Source: Culex pipiens pallens
Lineage: Eukaryota; Arthropoda; Insecta; Diptera; Culicidae
Direction of reading: 5' to 3'
Length of the DNA stretch: 64,000 nucleotides
NCBI RefSeq assembly: GCF_016801865.2
Contig: NC_068937.1
Span: 112,197,068-112,261,067, forward strand
The stretch's first letter is position 1. Every line of letters starts with the position of its first letter. Of this stretch, positions 34,727 through 47,850 are shown piece after piece. The notes beneath the pieces were generated by a model, which saw only the letters and a program-made list of their open reading frames with translations, was not told where the DNA came from and did not search any database. The translations under genes were made by a program, and so were the position numbers.

Positions 34727-36091
34727 ATGACTCGTCGCGTCCCGGCGCAAAACGCCGGCAATATTGCCTTACCTGCGGCTCAAGCAGGCAAAAAAGTGGG
34801 AATTTCCAAAAGGAAGGTTGAGGCCTCAACTGATGGCCAAAAACCGGGAATTTCCAAAAGGAAGGTGCTTTTGGAAGTGACATCGAACAGCAAAAAGACG
34901 AAAAAGAGCGACGGTACTGTACCGATGGATGAGGAGGAGGAGAACTCTTCATCGCACGAGGAGCAGCTTTTGAAGAACAACAAGTTCGCTGGACTGCCTG
35001 ACGAGGACCAGGTAGCGGAAGCAAAGGAGAATGAAGTGAAACAGCGAAAGGAGAAACTGCCTCCTTTTTATGTGAGGCAATCAGCAGCAACGATCGACTT
35101 TCGTGCGGGGCTGGTTGAACTCATCAAGTCTGGGAAATTCCTAGGCAACATTCGTCTGTGTCAGGACGGATTTAAGGTGCTGGTGCAATCCAGGCAGCAC
35201 TATCAACTGGTCAAGGATTACTTGACCGAAAACGAGGCGGAGTACTTTACCCATGATGTCGTCATGGATAAGCCGTTCAAAATCGTCGTCAGAGGTCTGT
35301 ACGACATGCCAGTGGAGGAATTAGCTGCCGAGCTAAAAGTTTTGAAACTGGATGTGTTGGCCGTGCACAAAATGAGCCGACGCAACAAAGACATCAAGTA
35401 CCGTGACCAGCTCTACCTGCTGCATTTGGCTAAGGGATCGACGACGCTTCCTGAGCTGAAGGCAATTCGAGCGGTTTTCAACATCATCGTGTCGTGGGAG
35501 CGATACCGACCAGTGCATCGTGACGTCACACAATGCTTCAACTGCCTGGGTTTCGGGCACGGAGGTAAGAACTGCCACCTGAAGCGTCGTTGCGCCAAAT
35601 GTGGTACCGATGCGCACATCACGTCCCAGTGCATCCAAGATTCGCTGGTGAAGTGCCTCAACTGCAACGGTGAGCATTCGTCAACCGACCGAAAGTGCCC
35701 CAAGAGAGCTGAGTTCGTGAAAATTCGGCAGCAAGCATCGACGAAGAATCAGCCTCAGCGTCGTAGAACTCCTCCAGCCCTGGTGGAGGAAAATTTTCCA
35801 CCTCTTCAACCGCGACGCCAGGTCCCGTTGCCGTTGGATCCCAGGAAGAGAGCTGAGGTGAATCATCCACGGCCGGGTTCCAGCCAAGAGCCGAGACCGC
35901 CACCACCGGGCTTCAGCCAGGAGCCAAGACCAACCCAAGAACCCGCAGTTGAGGAAAATGGTAATGATCTTTACACCTCAACCGAACTCCTCAATATTTT
36001 CAAACAGATGTCCGCTGCACTGCGTGGATGCAAAACCAAGACCCAGCAGATTGAAGTGCTGACCTCGTTCGTCATCCAGTATGGATCGTAG
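34727..36091 (+). CDS. ORF1 gag-like protein, downstream copy (454 aa)
   Basis: The same product as the upstream copy, with zinc knuckles at residues 270-326 and a linker four residues shorter. It differs by a few substitutions, for example Phe-Leu for Val-Gln near residue 138. This is the copy that properly precedes ORF2. Its stop at 36089-36091 overlaps the ORF2 ATG at 36081 by 11 nt in another frame, an arrangement that suggests ORF2 translation by termination-reinitiation or a similar coupling (inference). The frame is undamaged, so ORF1 could still be made if transcribed. Jockey elements normally carry an internal promoter in the 5' end, which here is present twice. Confidence 0.92.
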   Translation: MTRRVPAQNAGNIALPAAQAGKKVGISKRKVEASTDGQKPGISKRKVLLEVTSNSKKTKKSDGTVPMDEEEENSSSHEEQLLKNNKFAGLPDEDQVAEAKENEVKQRKEKLPPFYVRQSAATIDFRAGLVELIKSGKFLGNIRLCQDGFKVLVQSRQHYQLVKDYLTENEAEYFTHDVVMDKPFKIVVRGLYDMPVEELAAELKVLKLDVLAVHKMSRRNKDIKYRDQLYLLHLAKGSTTLPELKAIRAVFNIIVSWERYRPVHRDVTQCFNCLGFGHGGKNCHLKRRCAKCGTDAHITSQCIQDSLVKCLNCNGEHSSTDRKCPKRAEFVKIRQQASTKNQPQRRRTPPALVEENFPPLQPRRQVPLPLDPRKRAEVNHPRPGSSQEPRPPPPGFSQEPRPTQEPAVEENGNDLYTSTELLNIFKQMSAALRGCKTKTQQIEVLTSFVIQYGS

Positions 36092-38353
36092 GTCCCTCAA
36101 GCTGCTGAATTGGAACGCTTGCTCCATTAGGAGGAAGAACCTAGAGCTGGTGGATTTTCTTCGCGAGAAGGAGATCGACGTAGCTGCCATCACGGAAACT
36201 CATCTGAAGCCCGGTGAAAAAGTTTATCTGCAAAACTACAAGATCGCGACGCAGCTCGACAGGACCACCTCTGGAGGAGGAGGTGTGCTTGTCGCTGTTC
36301 ATCGTGATCTCAAGCCACGCCGGCTGCCACACTTCAAGCTGGACATCATCGAGGCCGTTGGGGTGGAAATTCCCACTTCGGTTGGCCCAGTACTCTTCAT
36401 TGCTGCATACTGCCCACGTCAGGTGAATTCCAGAGATGGTTCAGCAGCAAAACTGAAGAGCGATATCCAGAAGCTGACACGGCGGAGCGCAAAGTACATC
36501 ATCGCTGGTGACCTCAACGCGAAGCATGAAGTTTGGGGCAACAGCAGGAGGAATCGGAACGGAGTGATTCTGCACAACGATCTGCAAAACGGATACTACA
36601 ACGTTGTGAGTCCGGATCGTCCAACGAGGGTGGCTCGGTCTGGGAATCACTCAATCATCGACTTCTTCATTACCAATATGGCTGAGAACGTGGCTCATCC
36701 TGAGGTGTTTGAAGAGTTGAGTTCTGATCACTACCCGGTGGTTGTGGAGGTTGGAGCTTCCGTTACTCCGCAGCGCCAACCAACCCGGAAAGATTACCAC
36801 AACGTTGACTGGCAGCAGTTTCAGCAAGTGGTCGACAGCAACATCGACTATGATCAACACCCGGAAACTTCTGCCGATATTGATCGTTCGCTGGAGGTGA
36901 TCCAGCAGGCTATCAACCAAGCAGAGGCTGCCAACGTTCGGGAGGTTCCTGTTAATTTTAAGGTAACTGATATTGACGTAGATACTAAACATTTGATTAG
37001 ACTTAGGAATGTTTATAGGAGACAATATCAACGGACTGGGGACTATGACAAAAAGATTTCAGTGAACAATTTGAACAAAATCATACAAGACCGACTTGAC
37101 AAAATCAGAAATCAAGAATTTTCAAAACATGTAAGCCAGCTGGGGAATTATTCAAAACCATTTTGGAAACTTTCAAAAGTTCTTAAAAACAAACCAAAGC
37201 CGATTCCTCCTCTTATTGTTGAGGATTCTCGTTTGATTACATCCGAGGAAAAGGCAAATGCACTTGGGCTTCATTTTGTTAGTTCACATAATCTTGGTGC
37301 TTCCATGACCAGCCGTAAAGAAACATCAGTTGCCAATAGTATTTCAACAATTAATAACTCTACCTTTGAATTTCCTGCAGATTCCCATGTTTCTGGTGAG
37401 GAAGTCAAAGTTGCAGTTAAACAAATGAAAAATATGAAAGCTCCAGGCTTTGATAACATTTTTAATCTAGTGTTGAAAAAACAGAGTGATCAGTTCTTTC
37501 AACATCTAGCCAATATTTTCAATAAATGTTTGCAACTTGGTTACTTCCCCACCAATTGGAAGCTGGGCAAAGTCATACCAATTTTGAAGCCTCAAAAAGA
37601 TCCAACATCGCCAACAAGTTATCGTCCCATAAGTCTTTTGAGTAGTCTGTCCAAACTCTTTGAGAAGGTCATCTATTCAAGGCTTTTGGATTTTACCAAC
37701 GATAATAATATAATTTTGAATGAGCAGTTTGGCTTCCGAAAGGGGCATAATACTGCTCATCAGCTTACGAGAGTAACTAAAATCATCAAGCAGAACAAGC
37801 TTGAGTCTAAATCAACTGCTATGGCTTTGTTGGATGTTGAAAAGGCTTTTGACAATGTTTGGCATGATGGTTTGATACATAAACTGTATTTATGCGGTTT
37901 TCCAATGTATCTTATCAAAATTATCCAGCACTATCTTTCGGAGAGATCGTTCAAGGTTTTTCTGAATGGGATTGCTTCTGGATTATTCAACATTGATGCT
38001 GGGGTTCCCCAAGGAAGTATTCTTGGCCCACTTCTGTATAATATTTTTACATCTGATTTGCCTACTCTTCCTGGTAATGGTGTGTTGTCACTTTTTGCTG
38101 ATGACACTGCCGTTATTTATAAGGGTAAAATAACCAGATATTTAGTTGGCCGTCTTCAAAAGGGTCTTGACGTTCTTTCCGAATACTTTGGCGACTGGAA
38201 AATTCGCATAAATGCAGCCAAAACTCAAACCATCATTTTTCCACTTTCCAAATCGGCCCGATTTGTCCCAAAGGATGATGTTTTGATTAAAATGAATGAT
38301 GTTTCGATACCCTGGTCAAAGGAAGTTGTCTATTTAGGTCTCATACTTGACTC
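36081..38353 (+). pseudogene. ORF2 endonuclease-reverse transcriptase, 5' part (split)
   Basis: The protein nicks target DNA and copies element RNA at the nick. The APE-type endonuclease fills about residues 1-230: a start with NWNACS, ETHL near 47, GDLNAKH at 143-149 and SDHYP at 215-219. The reverse transcriptase follows, with the motifs APGFDNI, YRPISLL, FGFRKGH, DVEKAFDNVWHDGL, GVPQGSILGPLL and the catalytic FADD at 672-675. After residue 757 the frame enters the hAT element and stops at 38390 after about 11 foreign residues. The remainder is at 51952-52341. Without the insertion, ORF2 would be about 884 codons, normal for Jockey-clade ORF2. I see no other stop or frameshift, so the insertion is the only obvious lesion. 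Confidence 0.92.
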
Positions 38354-38499
38354 CAGGGCCGTGTACAAGGGGGGGGTTTTAGGGGTTTAACCCCCCCTTG
38401 GCAAATTAAGTTAGTTACACCCCATGCGCCCCTCGGCCCGAAGGGTCGATTTTTTTTAGCTATGTTGCTAAAATGCCAAAGAGATTTTTTTTTTCAAAT

Positions 38500-41400
38500 C
38501 GATATGAAAAATTTGACTGGAGGCGCCCCTATGACTAAAACATTTTTATGAAAATTATGATAATTTAACTGGAGGCGCCCCTAAGACTTATTTTTTTTCA
38601 ATAAGAATATGCAATATAAAAATTTGACTGGAGGTCAACGTCTTAAAACAATCATGCAAATTCTCGAAATGAAATATTGAATGGAGGCGCCCCTACGACT
38701 TTAAAAAAATCATATTAACTTTTTTATAAAAATTGACTGAAGGCGCCCTTATGACTTGAAAAAACATGAAAATTCTCGATATAAAAAATTGACTTGAGGC
38801 GCCCCTATGACTACCACATTTTTATGAAAGTTTAACTGGACGCGTCCCTTAGACTTAATTATTTTCAATACGAATATGCAATATAAAAATATGACTGGAG
38901 GCGCCCCTACGTCTTAAAAAAATCATGCAAATTCTCGAAATGAAATATTGAATGGAGGCGCCCCTACGACTTTAAAAAAATCATATTAATTTTATTATAA
39001 TTGACTGGAGGCGCCCTTATGACTTGAAAAAACCATGAAAATTCTCGATATAAAAAAATTGACTGGAGGCGCCCCTATGACTACCACATTTTTATGAAAA
39101 TTTAACTGAACGCGCCCCTTAGACTTAATTTCTTTCAATACGAATATGCAATATAAAAATTTGACTGTAGGCGCCTCTACGACTGTAAAAAAAATCATAC
39201 AAATTTTGTTATGAAAATTTGACTGGAGGCGCCCTTATTACTTAAAAAATCATGCAAATTCTCGATATGTAAAAAATTTGACTGAAGGCGCCCCTATGAC
39301 TAAAACATTTTTATGAAAATTATGAAAATTTAACTGGAGGCGACCTTAAGACTTATTTTTTTTCAATACGAATATGCAATATAAAAAATTGACTGGAAGC
39401 GCCCTTACGACTTCAAAAAATCATGCAAATTCTCGATATGAAAAATTAAATATAGGCGCCCATACGACTTTAAAAAATCATACAAATTTTGTTATGAAAA
39501 TTTGACTGGAGGCACCCTTATGACTTAAAAAAATCTTGCAAATTATCGATATGAAAAATTTGACTGCAGGCGCCCCTATGACTAAAACCTTTTCATGAAA
39601 ATTATGAAAATTTAATTGGAGGCGACCCTAAGACTTATTTTTTTTCAATACGAATATGCAATATAAAAATTTGACTGGAGGCGCCTCTACGTCTTAAAAA
39701 AATTCATGCAAATTCTCGAAATGAAATATTGAATGGAGGCGCCCCTACGACTTTAAAAAAATCATATTAACTTTTTTATAAAAATTGACTGAAGGCGCCC
39801 TTATGACTTGAAAAAACATGAAAATTCTCGATATAAAAAATTTGACTGGAGGCGCCCCTATGACTACCACATTTTTATGAAAGTTTAACTGGACGCGTCC
39901 CTTAGACTTAATTATTTTCAATACGAATATGCAATATAAAAATATGACTGGAGGCACCCCTACGTCTTAAAAAAATCATGCAAATTCTCGAAATGAAATA
40001 TTGAATGGAGGCGCCCCTACGACTTTAAAAAAATCATATTAATTTTATTATAATTGACTGGAGGCGCCCTTATGACTTGAAAAAACCATGAAAAATCTCG
40101 ATATAAAAAAAATGACTGGAGGCGCCCCTATGACTACCACATTTTTATGAAAATTTAACTGAACGCGCCCCTTAGACTTAATTTCTTTCAATACGAATAT
40201 GCAATATAAAAATTTGACTGTAGGCGCCCCTACGACTGTAAAAAAAATCATACAAATTTTGTTATGAAAATTTGACTGGAGGCGCCCTTATTACTTAAAA
40301 AAATCATGCAAAATTTTCGATATGTAAAAAATTTGACTGAAGGCGCCCCTATGACTAAAACATTTTTATGAAAATTATGAAAATTTAACTGGAGGCGACC
40401 CTAAGACTTATTTTTTTTCAATACGAATATGCAATATAAAAAATTGACTGGAAGCGCCCTTACGACTTAAAAAAATCATGCAAATTCTCGATTTGAAAAA
40501 TTAAATATAGGCGCCCATACGACTTTAAAAAATCATACAAATTTTGTTATGAAAATTAGACTGGAGGCACCCTTATGACTTAAAAAAATCTTGCAAATTA
40601 TCGATATGAAAAATTTGACTGCAGGCGCCCCTATGACTAAAACCTTTTCATGAAAATTATGAAAATTTAATTGGAGGCGCACCTAAGACTTAATTTTTTT
40701 CAGTACGAATATGCCATATAAAAATTTGACTAGAGGCGCCCCTACGACTTATAAAAACATACAAATTTTATAATGAAAATTTGACTAGAGGCGCTCTTAT
40801 GACTTAAAAAAATCATACCAATTCTTATATTGAAAATTTGACCTATGACTATGAATGAAACATTTTTATGAAAATTCTCAATATGAAAATTTAACTGGAG
40901 GCGCCCCTACGACCTAATTTTTTTAAACATATTCTCAACATTAAAAATTTGACTGGAGGCGCCCCTTAGAATTAAAAAAATCATGCGAATTCTTGATATG
41001 AAAAATTGACTGAAAGCGCCCCTATGAATTATTTTTTTTAAATACAAATTCCCAATGTAAAAATATGACTGAAGACGCCCCTACGACTTTAAAGGCATAT
41101 GCTCGATATGGCAACTTGGATTGAGGCGCCCTTATGACTTAAAAAAATCATACAAATTCTTATTATGAAAATTTATTTGGTGCCGCCCCTACGACTTGTG
41201 GGTCTCGTGGCGCAGGGGTAGCGGCTTCGGCTGCCGATCCCGATGATGCTATGAGACGCGGGTTCGATTCCCGCCTTATCCACTGAGCTTCTATCGGATG
41301 GTGAAGTAAAACGTCGGTCCCGGTTTCTCCTGTCTCGTCAGAGGCGCTGGAGCAGAAATCCCACGTTAGAGGAAGGCCATGCCCCGGGGGGCGTAGTGCC

Positions 41401-43310
41401 AATAGTTTCGTTTTCCTACGACTTAATTTTTTTAAACAACTTCTCAATATTGAAAATTTGACAGGAGGCGACTTAAAAAATCATGAAAATTTTCGCTATG
41501 AAAAATTTAATGAATGCGTCCCTACGACTTTGAAAAAATCATACAATTTCTTATTATGAAAAAATGACTGGAGGCGCCCTATGACTTAAACATTTTTATG
41601 AAAATTCTCGATATGAAAATTGAATTGAAGGCGCCCCTACGACCTAACAAAATCATGCAAATTCTCGAAATGAAAAATTGATTGGAGGCTCCACTACGAC
41701 TTTAAAAAAATCATACAAATTTTATTATGAAAATTTGACTGGAGGCGCCCTTATGACTTAAAAAATCATGCAAATTCTCGATATGAAAAATTTGACTGGA
41801 GGCGTCCCTTTGACTTAAACATTTTTATGAAAATCATGAAAATTTAACTGGAGGCCTACGACTTAATTTTTTTTAAATAAAAGTTCACAATATAGAAACT
41901 TGACTGGAGGTCCCTTTTAACTTAAAAATATCATGCAAATTCTCCATATGAAATATTGAATGGAGGCGCCCCTACGACATTAAAAAAATATATTAATTAT
42001 ATTTTAAAAAATGACTGGAGGCGCCCTTATGACTTGAAAAAACATGAAAATTCTCGATATTAAAATTTGGTTGTAGGCGCCTCTATGACAAAAACATTTT
42101 TATGAAAATTCTTGATATGAAAATTGAATTGGAGGCGCCCCTACGACTTAAAAAAATCATGCAAATTCACGATATAAAAAATTGAATGGAGGCTCCCCTA
42201 CGACTTCAAAAAATTCATACATTCTCGATATGAAAAATTTTACTGGAGACGCCCCTACGACTAAAAATTTTTTATGAAAATTATGAAAATTTTACTGGAG
42301 GCGCCCCTACGATTTAATTTTTTCCAATTAAAATTCTCAATATAAAATTTTGACTGGAGACGCCCTAACGACTTAAAAAAATCAGGCCAACTTTCGATAT
42401 GAAAAAATGAATGGAGGCTCTCTTTTGACTCAAAAAAAAATCATACAAATTCTTTTTATGAAAATGTGACCTATGATAATTATGAATGAAACATTTTTAT
42501 GAAAATTCTCAATACGAAAATTTAACTGGAGGCGCCACTACGACCTAATTTTTTTTAAACATATTCTCAACATTAAAAATTTGACTGGAGGCGCCCCTAC
42601 GACTTAAAAATATCATGCAAATTTTGGATATGAAAAATTGACTGGAAGCACCCCTATGAATTATTTTTTTTAAATATGTATTTAAAAAAAATAATGTTAA
42701 TGTAAAAAATATGACTGAAGACGCCTCTACGACTTTAAAGGCATATTCTCGATATGGCAACTTGGACTGAGGCGCCCTTATGACTTAAAAAAAAATCATA
42801 CAAATTCTTATTATGAAAATTCAACCTGTGACTTAAATTTTTTAGAACAAATCTTCAATACCAAAAATTTGACAGAAGGCGCCCCTACGACTTCATCATG
42901 AATCATGATGATTTTCGCTATGAAAAATTTAATGGATGCGTGACTACGACTTTAAAAAAATCATACAATTTCTTATTATGAAAATTGACTGGAGGCGCCC
43001 CTATGACTAAAACTTTTTTATGAAAATTATGAAAATTTAATTGGAGGCGCCACTACGACTTTTAAAAAATCATACAATTTTTTTATGAAAATTTGACTGG
43101 AGGCGCCCTTATGACTAAAAAAAAATCATGCAAATTCTCGATATGAACATTTTGATTTGAGGCGCCCCTACGACTTAAAAAAATCATGCAAATTCTCGAT
43201 ATGGAAAATGGAATGGGGGCGCCCCTATGACGTAAACATTTTTATGTAAATTCTCAATATGTAAGTTTTACTGGAGGCGCCCTTATGAGTGGGGAAAAAA
43301 ATTGGTAAAA
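38500..43310 (+). repeat. ~58-bp minisatellite with higher-order structure
   Basis: Roughly 80 diverged units carry the core GACTGGAGGCGCCCCTATGA followed by an A run, CATGCAAATTCTCGATATGA and a short A/T stretch. Unit length is usually 53-60 bp. A block of about 18 units is itself duplicated: the run around 38701 recurs at 39753, a 1052-bp period with high similarity. Units become more irregular after 40.8 kb. A SINE interrupts at 41198-41414. Short frames across it are shadows. Confidence 0.9.
41198..41414 (+). mobile_element. tRNA-derived SINE inside the minisatellite
   Basis: 217 bp starting GTGGGTCTCGTGGCGCAGGG, with an A-box TGGCGCAGGGGTAGCGG and a B-box GGGTTCGATTCCCGCC, and ending GTTTCGTTTT. 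A 10-bp duplication CCTACGACTT stands on both sides (41188-41197 and 41415-41424), taken from the minisatellite core. The 5' part is tRNA-like but lacks proper acceptor pairing, so it is a SINE. Confidence 0.88.
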
Positions 43311-44462
43311 ATATTGAAAAAAAAGTTGAATAATCAGTGCCCAAATCAGCTTAAAAATGATAAAAATATTTTAAACATAAGATTTTACTGGAACCGCTAT
43401 TATGACAAAATTAAAACATTCAACAAAAAAAAGTTTGACTATCGACGCCCCTCTAGCAACATAAAGACTGTTTAATAAGAGCAAAACAAAGTTTGGCGTA
43501 CGGTAACATAAAAAAAAATAAAAATTCTGTTTAGCGTTCTAGCTACAACAACTTTTTGCGCCGGTTGGCAAACTTTGTTTGACTAATTTTGAATAGTCTT
43601 TATAGCTTGAGGAGCGTCGATAGTCAAATAATTTTATCAACAAAACGCCGCTGGTAAAATCCTATTTTTAAAATATTTATCTTTGATCTTTTTTTATGTT
43701 GCTCTACTTTTTTCATTTTTTTTATTTTGTCATGAGGCCACCTCTAGTGAAATTTTATTTTCAAAAAGGTAGTCAAATTGTTTTATTTAAAAAAAATTAT
43801 TTCATCACAAGGCGCAACTTTTTATCATTTTATGTTGCTCAAGCTAACTTTTTTTTGATTATTTTTTTTACGTGTTGTGAAACTTTCTTTGAAATCTAAT
43901 TTTCAAAATATTTTCATCATTTCTATGGTGCTATTCAGGCGTTGATAGTATTTTTTTTAATATGTTAATTATTTTATCATTTTTTAAATTTTGTTTATGA
44001 GAGAGGTGCCTTTTCGGAACATTTTCTGGGGTAAATCGAAATATATCTTTGTTTTCTGTAGCAACTTTGTTACTTTTTATCGATTTTCTAGGACGTTTCT
44101 TCAGAAAAGTAAAGGAATCGATAGAAATATATTCAAAATTATCTTTTTTAATTTTTTATACTAAAAAAATCTGTTACAAATGTTTGACCCAAAAATGAAG
44201 TTTCTTATCTAATTTTTCAGATTTTCAGAAAATTCCGTCCAAAGATACAAAATTTCATACGTTTACATACCCATTCCAGCCCTCAAAATTGTATGGAGAC
44301 TTGCATGAAAAAACAAATGATGCAAAATTGCTTCTTTTGACATAGGGAATGCAAAGAAAAGTCGATTGAAAACCAGTAGTTTCCGAGTTATGATCAGTTG
44401 AACACTTTCAGTTTATCCAGCTACAACCCAACCCCACCTCTAGGCGGGGTTCGATCTAATAA
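43311..44462. repeat. hAT interior with foldback (43358-43680)
   Basis: The segments 43358-43510 and 43558-43680 are inverted relatives: GTTTGACTATCGACGC with GCGTCGATAGTCAAA, and ACAAAGTTTGGCG with its inverse. The rest is AT-rich; 44235-44395 carries a distant R2-like word set (TTGTATGGAGACTTG, TGATGCAAAATTGCTTCTTT). A similar set lies at 51150-51400 in the same direction. No gene. Confidence 0.6.
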
Positions 44463-44885
44463 CACTACTCGACAAAACAAAACTTGTGTCAACGGATTCA
44501 CGATATCTCATCCGTTCCTGAGAGAAAAGGCATCCCCGAATCCGATGCAATCGACAGAATTTGATTTTATGTCCACGCGGACTGATGAAAAATTGGTACA
44601 TTTTTTAACATAAAAAATCGAACAATTTAAAAAAAACCATGCGTCTCCTCCCAATTATATGAGCCATCTACAAGAATATGGAAGCGCCTGGTGCATAGCC
44701 ATTTCCTTTAAGCACAACGGAAACAACCAATACAAATGTATAAAAAAGTTGTCAAGTTCTCGGGGGGTCCACAGCTAGCATTTTTTGTACGATTATAAAA
44801 AATAAATATTAAAAGTTTAAAATTAATTTATTTAAAAAACATATTTTTTGATTTATTTGTTTACTAAAATTTTATGTATCTCAAA

Positions 44886-47850
44886 GATCTATGGGTACTT
44901 CGGGATGTCCATGGTCATCCAAGGACTGCCTGGAGTTAAGATCTACGAGTCTATGGGTACTTCGGGATGTCCATGGTCATCCAAGGACTGCCTGGAGTTA
45001 AGATCTACGAGTCTACCGCCGTAACAAGCAAGAGGTCGTCGGATTTTGACCCCGGATCATGTGCGTATAGCATCAGTGCATATGGTAGACTACTGTATGA
45101 ATGTGTTGGGATGTTCATGGGCATCCGAGGACTCCCTGGAGTTAAGATCTACGAGTCTACCGCCGTAACAAGCAAGAGGTCGTTGGATTTTGACCCCGGA
45201 TCATGTGCGTATAGCATCAGTGCATATGGTAGACTACTATATGAATGTGTTGGGATGTTCATGGTCATCCAAGGACTCCCTGGAGTTAAGATCTACGAGT
45301 CTACCGCCGTAACAAGCAAGTGGTCGTCGGATTTTGACCCCGGATCATGTGCGTATAGCATCAGTGCATATGGTAGACTACTGTATGAATGTGTTGGGAT
45401 GTTCATGGTCATCCAAGGACTCCCTGGAGTTAAGATCTACGAGTCTACCGCCGTAACAAGCAAGAGGTCGTCGGATTTTGACCCCGGATCATATGCGTAT
45501 AGCATCAGTGCATATGGTAGACTACTATATGAATGTGTTGGGATGTTCATGGTCATCCAAGGACTCCCTGGAGTTAAGATCTACGAGTCTACCGCCGTAA
45601 CAAGCAAGAGGTCGTCGGATTTTGACCCCGGATCATATGCGTATAGCATCAGTGCATATGGTAGACTACTATATGAATGTGTTGGGATGTTCATGGTCAT
45701 CCAAGGACTCCCTGGAGTTAAGATCTACGAGTCTACCGCCGTAACAAGCAAGTGGTCGTCGGATTTTGACCCCGGATCATGTGCGTATAGCATCAGTGCA
45801 TATGGTAGACTACTGTATGAATGTGTTGGGATGTTCATGGTCATCCAAGGACTCCCTGGAGTTAAGATCTACGAGTCTACCGCCGTAACAAGCAAGAGGT
45901 CGTCGGATTTTGACCCCGGATCATATGCGTATAGCATCAGTGCATATGGTAGACTACTATATGAATGTGTTGGGATGTTCATGGTCATCCAAGGACTCCC
46001 TGGAGTTAAGATCTACGAGTCTACCGCCGTAACAAGCAAGAGGTTGTCGGATTTTGACCCCGAATCTTGTGTGTATAGCATCAGTGGATATGGTAGACTA
46101 CTATATGAATGTGTTGGGATGTTCATGGTCATCCGAGGACTCCCTGGAGTTAAGATCTACGAGTCTACCGCCGTAACAAGCAAGAGGTCGTCGGATTTTG
46201 ACCCCGGATCATGTGCGTATAGCATCAGTGCATATGGTAGACTACTGTATGAATGTGTTGGGATGTTCATGGGCATCCGAGGACTCCCTGGAGTTAAGAT
46301 CTACGAGTCTACCGCCGTAACAAGCAAGAGGTCGTTGGATTTTGACCCCGGATCATGTGCGTATAGCATCAGTGCATATGGTAGACTACTATATGAATGT
46401 GTTGGGATGTTCATGGTCATCCAAGGACTCCCTGGAGTTAAGATCTACGAGTCTACCGACGTAACAAGCAAGTGGTCGTCGGATTTTGACTCCGGATCAT
46501 GTGCGTATAGCATCAGTGCATATGGTAGACTACTGTATGAATGTGTTGGGATGTTCATGGTCATCCAAGGACTCCCTGGAGTTAAGATCTACGAGTCTAC
46601 CGCCGTAACAAGCAAGAGGTCGTCGGATTTTGACCCCGGATCATATGCGTATAGCATCAGTGCATATGGTAGACTACTATATGAATGTGTTGGGATGTTC
46701 ATGGTCATCCAAGGACTCCCTGGAGTTAAGATCTACGAGTCTACCGCCGTAACAAGCAAGAGGTCGTTGGATTTTGACCCCGGATCATGTGCGTATAGCA
46801 TCAGTGCATATGGTAGACTACTGTATGAATGTGTTGGGATGTTCATGGTCATCCAAGGACTCCCTGGAGTTAAGATCTACGAGTCTACCGCCGTAACAAG
46901 CAAGAGGTCGTCGGATTTTGACCCCGGATCATATGCGTATAGCATCAGTGCATATGGTAGACTACTATATGAATGTGTTGGGATGTTCATGGTCATCCAA
47001 GGACTCCCTGGAGTTAAGATCTACGAGTCTACCGCCGTAACAAGCAAGAGGTTGTCGGATTTTGACCCCGAATCTTGTGTGTATAGCATCAGTGGATATG
47101 GTAGACTACTATATGAATGTGTTGGGATGTTCATGGTCATCCGAGGACTCCCTGGAGTTAAGATCTACGAGTCTACCGCCGTAACAAGCAAGAGGTCGTC
47201 GGATTTTGACCTCGGATCATGTGCGTATAGCATCAGTGCATATGGTAGACTACTATATGAATGTGTTGGGATGTTCATGGTCATCCAAGGACTCCCTGGA
47301 GTTAAGATCTACGAGTCTACCGCCGTAACAAGCAAGAGGTCGTTGGATTTTGACCCCGGATCATGTGCGTATAGCATCAGTGCATATGGTAGACTACTAT
47401 ATGAATGTGTTGGGATGTTCATGGTCATCCAAGGACTCCCTGGAGTTAAGATCTACGAGTCTACCGCCGTAACAAGCAAGAGGTCGTCGGATTTTGACCC
47501 CGGATCATGTGCGTATAGCATCAGTGCATATGGTAGACTACTGTATGAATGTGTTGGGATGTTCATGGTCATCCAAGGACTCCCTGGAGTTAAGATCTAC
47601 GAGTCTACCGCCGTAACAAGCAAGAGGTCGTCGAATTTTGACCCCGAATCTTGTGTGTATAGCATCAGTGCATATGGTAGACTACTATATGAATGTGTTG
47701 GGATGTCCATGGTCATCCAAGGAGTCCCTGGAGTTAAGATCTACGAGTCTACCGCCGTAACAAGCAAGAGGTCGTTGGATTTTGACCCCGGATCATGTGC
47801 GTATAGCATCAGTGCATATGGTAGACTACTATATGAATGTGTTGGGATGT
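44886..47850 (+). repeat. 144-bp tandem array, left arm of CACTA element
   Basis: About 20 units of 144 bp (for example ATGTTCATGG at 45111 and 45255), beginning with two shortened units near 44886-44950. Units vary at few sites. Blocks recur at 1152 bp (the GGGCATCCGAGG variant at 45119 and 46271, eight units) and at 1008 bp (the GAATCTTGTGTG variant, seven units). Since 144 is a multiple of three and the unit has no stop in one frame, the entire array reads open. Confidence 0.95.

Larger units (their letters stand above)
33162..36201 (+). repeat. 1520-bp tandem duplication of the element's 5' end
   Basis: Segment 33162-34681 (short leader, ORF1, first ~110 bp of ORF2) is repeated from 34682. 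The leader words CGAGCATTCGTTGGTGAAGG occur at 33172 and 34692. The junction lies within GCCATCATTG, where ORF2's GCCATCA meets the leader's TCATTG, a 3-bp overlap. The copies differ by scattered substitutions and a 12-bp difference in ORF1. Confidence 0.92.

Noticed and set aside
38354..38390. C-terminal end of ORF2 at 38390
   Set aside because: The last codons come from the hAT terminus; the true continuation is at 51960.
41198..41290. Possible tRNA gene
   Set aside because: It has A- and B-boxes, but no proper acceptor stem, and it is part of a 217-bp unit with target duplications, so it is a SINE.
44886..47850. CRISPR-like or gene-family tandem array
   Set aside because: Units are contiguous 144-bp repeats without unique spacers and lie in the arms of a transposon.
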